In this document: positions 61,447-64,000 of the stretch, in pieces
Position numbering within the stretch: position 1 is the stretch's first letter
How the letters are laid out: each line of letters starts with the position of its first letter
The notes under the pieces: model-generated
Database searches by the model: none
Seen by the model: the letters and a program-made list of their open reading frames with translations, nothing else
Told to the model about the DNA's origin: nothing
Made by a program: the position numbers and the translations under genes
Assembly (NCBI GenBank): GCA_020249285.1
Contig: JADCFX010000003.1
Coordinates: 1-64,000 of the forward strand
Length of the DNA stretch: 64,000 nucleotides
Direction of reading: 5' to 3'
Source of the DNA: Roseomonas sp.
GTDB taxonomy: Bacteria > Pseudomonadota > Alphaproteobacteria > Acetobacterales > Acetobacteraceae

Positions 61447-63060
61447 CTACCAGGCGACCGCGACGCCGCCACCGCCGCGCGGATCAGCGCCGCCGGTGGG
61501 CTTGCCATCGCGCAGCAGAATGGCATGGGCGCGGCTCATGGTCGGGTCATAGGAAATCGGTGAATGGCGCACCTCATGCCCCAGGGATTTGAGCGCCGCC
61601 ACCACGTCGCCTTGCACGCGTGCTTCGCAGAAAACCGGCCCGCCTTCACAATGGATGCGCGGGAAGGAAACCGCTTCCACCGCCGACATGCCAAAATCAA
61701 TCGCATTGATGATGGTGGTGAGCACGGCAGAGATGATCACGCTGCCGCCAGGCGCGCCAACAATCAGCCAGGGCTCATCATCCTTGGTGACAATGGTTGG
61801 CACCATCCCGGTGATGCGCGCCTTGCCGGGTGCGATGCTATTGGCGCGGCCCGGGCGCATATCAAACAGCTTCATGGCATTGTTCCAATTGAAGCCAAGC
61901 CCGGGTGTCACCACGCCGGCACCGGTGCCAAGCGTATGGGTGACGGAAACGCAATTGCCCGCCGCATCCCAAACGGAAAGATGCGTGGTGCAGGAAGGTG
62001 GTTCTCCGATCCGCCCGCCTGGCAGCCAGCCATCCCTGATGCGCTTGGCCCATTCCGCAGCACGGGATTTCGACATCAGGGATTCGGTTGGTACGCTAAC
62101 AAAATCCGGATCGCCCAGCGCTTCATCCCGGTCGTGATGCGCTGCCGCCATGGCGCGTGCGACCAGATCGTAATGCCCAGCACTGCCGGCGGGCAGCGCG
62201 CCGAGGTCGAATTGTTCCAGAATATTCAACATGGCGATCAGCACCGCGCCCGACCCCGGCGGCGGGTTGGATGAAATCTTGTAGCCGCGATAGGTGCCAG
62301 TCACGGGGGCGCTTTCACGCACGCGATAATCGCGCAAATCATCGGCGGTGATGAAGGCGCCGTGTTGCGCGAAATCGCTGACGATCTGTCCGGCAATCTC
62401 GCCCGCATAAAAATCCTGCGCGCCCTTGGCGGCGATGCGTTCCAGCGTGCGGGCCATCTCAGCATGCACCAGCTTTTCGCCGACGTCATGCAATTGCCCG
62501 GCTTGGTTCAAATAAAGCGCGGCGCAGGCTTTGGTTTTCGTCACACGCTGCATGCCGCTCGGCAGGCCGGGCTGCGGTTTACGTTCCAGAAAATCGCGGA
62601 AGAAGGGGGTCACCAATATGCCATCCCGCGCCATGGCGATGGCGGGGGCGAGCAAATCCGCCCAATCCATGGTGCAGAATTGCGCGTGAAAATGCGCAAA
62701 GCCCGCCACCGTGCCGGGCGTCATGATGGCGGTATAGCCAAGCTCCGCCCGGTGATCCTCAAACAGCGCATAGCCGGAGATTTCGGACTTGCCCTTGCTA
62801 TCGGCGGCCCACATATCATCGCTCACCTTGGCGCCAGCGCGGGCGTGGAAATCAATCATGCCCTGGCGGCCGGTTTTGGCATCGCGGAATTGCAAAGTTC
62901 CCATGCCGCCAATGCCGCACATGAAAGGGTCCTGCACCATTTGGCAGAAAGCGGTGGCCACCGCGGCGTCAAAGGCATTTCCGCCACGGCGCAGAATTTC
63001 CGCCCCCACATCCGCAGCGCGTGGTTGTGGGCAAACGACGATGCCTTTGATATTGGCCAT
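61447..63060 (-). CDS. ggt: Gamma-glutamyltransferase
   Basis: GGNAFDAAVATAFCQMVQDPFMCGIGGMGTLQF, catalytic region CTTHLSVWDAAGNCVSVTHTLG, GAPGGSVIISAVLTTIINAIDFGMSAVEAV; internal start MANIKGIVV. Confidence 0.94.
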   Translation of the reverse strand: MANIKGIVVCPQPRAADVGAEILRRGGNAFDAAVATAFCQMVQDPFMCGIGGMGTLQFRDAKTGRQGMIDFHARAGAKVSDDMWAADSKGKSEISGYALFEDHRAELGYTAIMTPGTVAGFAHFHAQFCTMDWADLLAPAIAMARDGILVTPFFRDFLERKPQPGLPSGMQRVTKTKACAALYLNQAGQLHDVGEKLVHAEMARTLERIAAKGAQDFYAGEIAGQIVSDFAQHGAFITADDLRDYRVRESAPVTGTYRGYKISSNPPPGSGAVLIAMLNILEQFDLGALPAGSAGHYDLVARAMAAAHHDRDEALGDPDFVSVPTESLMSKSRAAEWAKRIRDGWLPGGRIGEPPSCTTHLSVWDAAGNCVSVTHTLGTGAGVVTPGLGFNWNNAMKLFDMRPGRANSIAPGKARITGMVPTIVTKDDEPWLIVGAPGGSVIISAVLTTIINAIDFGMSAVEAVSFPRIHCEGGPVFCEARVQGDVVAALKSLGHEVRHSPISYDPTMSRAHAILLRDGKPTGGADPRGGGGVAVAW

Positions 63061-63143
63061 GCTGGTTCCTCCGTTAAGGGTCATGGCAGCACGAAGCGAT
63101 GAAACGCGCCATGGTGCTTGACGCCAAGCGGCGCACAGGCAGC

Positions 63144-64000
63144 ATGGGCGCCATGACAGACACCGCTGAAACCATCCTGCTCCGCCACGTACTGGAAACG
63201 CCTGAGGCCGCTATTCCCGAAACAGCGCGGGCGGCTGCGCGGGTGTTTCTACTCGATGGGCTGGCGGTTGGTGTGGCCGGCATGAAGCACTCGGCGCGAG
63301 CGGGTTTGCTTGCCGCGGCGCGCGGCTGGGGTGTGGGCGAAGAAGCCAGGCTTTGGGGTGATGGCGCAGCGCTGCCCGCTTCCCAGGCTGCCTTCATGAA
63401 TGCCTTCCAGGCCCATGCGCTGGAATTCGACGCCATCCACGAAGCCGCCGTGGTGCATGCCATGACGCCGACGGTCTCCGCCGCAATGGCCGAGGCGGAA
63501 AGACTAAGTCGCCAAGGCCGCCTGGTGTCCGGCGCACGCTTCATGGCAGCGGTGATTTTGGGCCTTGATCTGGCCTGCACCATAGGCGCTGCGGCGCGGG
63601 GGCCGATGCGGTTCTTTCGCCCGGCGACGGCGGGGATGTTCGGCGCTTATGGTGCGGTCGCACGGCTGCGTGGGTTTGATCTGGCCACAGCATCGGCGGG
63701 CGCGGGGCTGTTGCTTGGTCAGCTTCCCGGCACCATGCAGGCGCATAGCGAAGGTTCCATGGCGCTACCCGTACAAATGGGCTTCGCCGCCATGGCGGGT
63801 TTGCGCGCCGCGGATTTGGCGGTGGCGGGCGCTGCGGGGCCGGCGCAATGGCTGACGGGGCCATTTGGTTTCTTGAAACTGACGGAGCCGGAACATGATC
63901 TGACACCCGGCCTCGCGGCGCTGGGCAGCCTTTGGCAGGTGACTCGGCTGTCGCATAAGCCCTTCCCCTCCGGCCGGCTGACGCATCCCGCCATTGATGG
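63144..64000 (+). CDS. MmgE/PrpD family protein, truncated by window edge
   Basis: Open frame to window end: MGAMTDTAETILLRHVLETPEAAIPETARAAARVFLLDGLAVGVAGM...NAFQAHALEFDAIHEAAVVHAMTPTVSAAMA...PAIDG; absent from ORF track because there is no stop. Confidence 0.88.
   Translation, partial: MGAMTDTAETILLRHVLETPEAAIPETARAAARVFLLDGLAVGVAGMKHSARAGLLAAARGWGVGEEARLWGDGAALPASQAAFMNAFQAHALEFDAIHEAAVVHAMTPTVSAAMAEAERLSRQGRLVSGARFMAAVILGLDLACTIGAAARGPMRFFRPATAGMFGAYGAVARLRGFDLATASAGAGLLLGQLPGTMQAHSEGSMALPVQMGFAAMAGLRAADLAVAGAAGPAQWLTGPFGFLKLTEPEHDLTPGLAALGSLWQVTRLSHKPFPSGRLTHPAID

Overview
The window reads as about 64 kb of high-GC alphaproteobacterial chromosome. Gene content and synteny suggest Acetobacteraceae/Rhodospirillales, which is an inference. 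It is almost fully coding. I saw no CRISPR array, phage, IS element or integrase. Core blocks are: a minus-strand lpxC-bamD-recN-ligA cluster; a MarR/OmpR/EnvZ-type regulatory set; an amidase locus; a complete urease operon (ureDABCEFG) divergent from ureidoglycolate lyase; a DUF3141 alpha/beta-hydrolase-like gene; an EAL/GT2-GtrA/GT39 run; MsrP; a sigma-54 response regulator; a GldA/F/G-like ABC set with a DUF4340 protein; recG; sdhE-mfd; two convergent tRNAs; and smc-dsbA-like-dciA/mutY, gshA, rsmE, ubiA, sseA, mtnP, ggt and a partial MmgE/PrpD gene. The most unusual structure is a three-copy, exactly 64-bp tandem repeat (29053-29244). Each unit encodes a nested hairpin and the array sits between two divergent genes. 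Other points of interest are a 45-aa Lys/Ala/Pro histone-like tail on UreA, an SDR that lacks the catalytic Tyr, a dispersed inverted-repeat-bounded element shared by the ligA 3' end and the tRNA intergenic region, and an unlisted 39-aa lipoprotein ORF. All product names come from reading motifs by eye; no database search was run.
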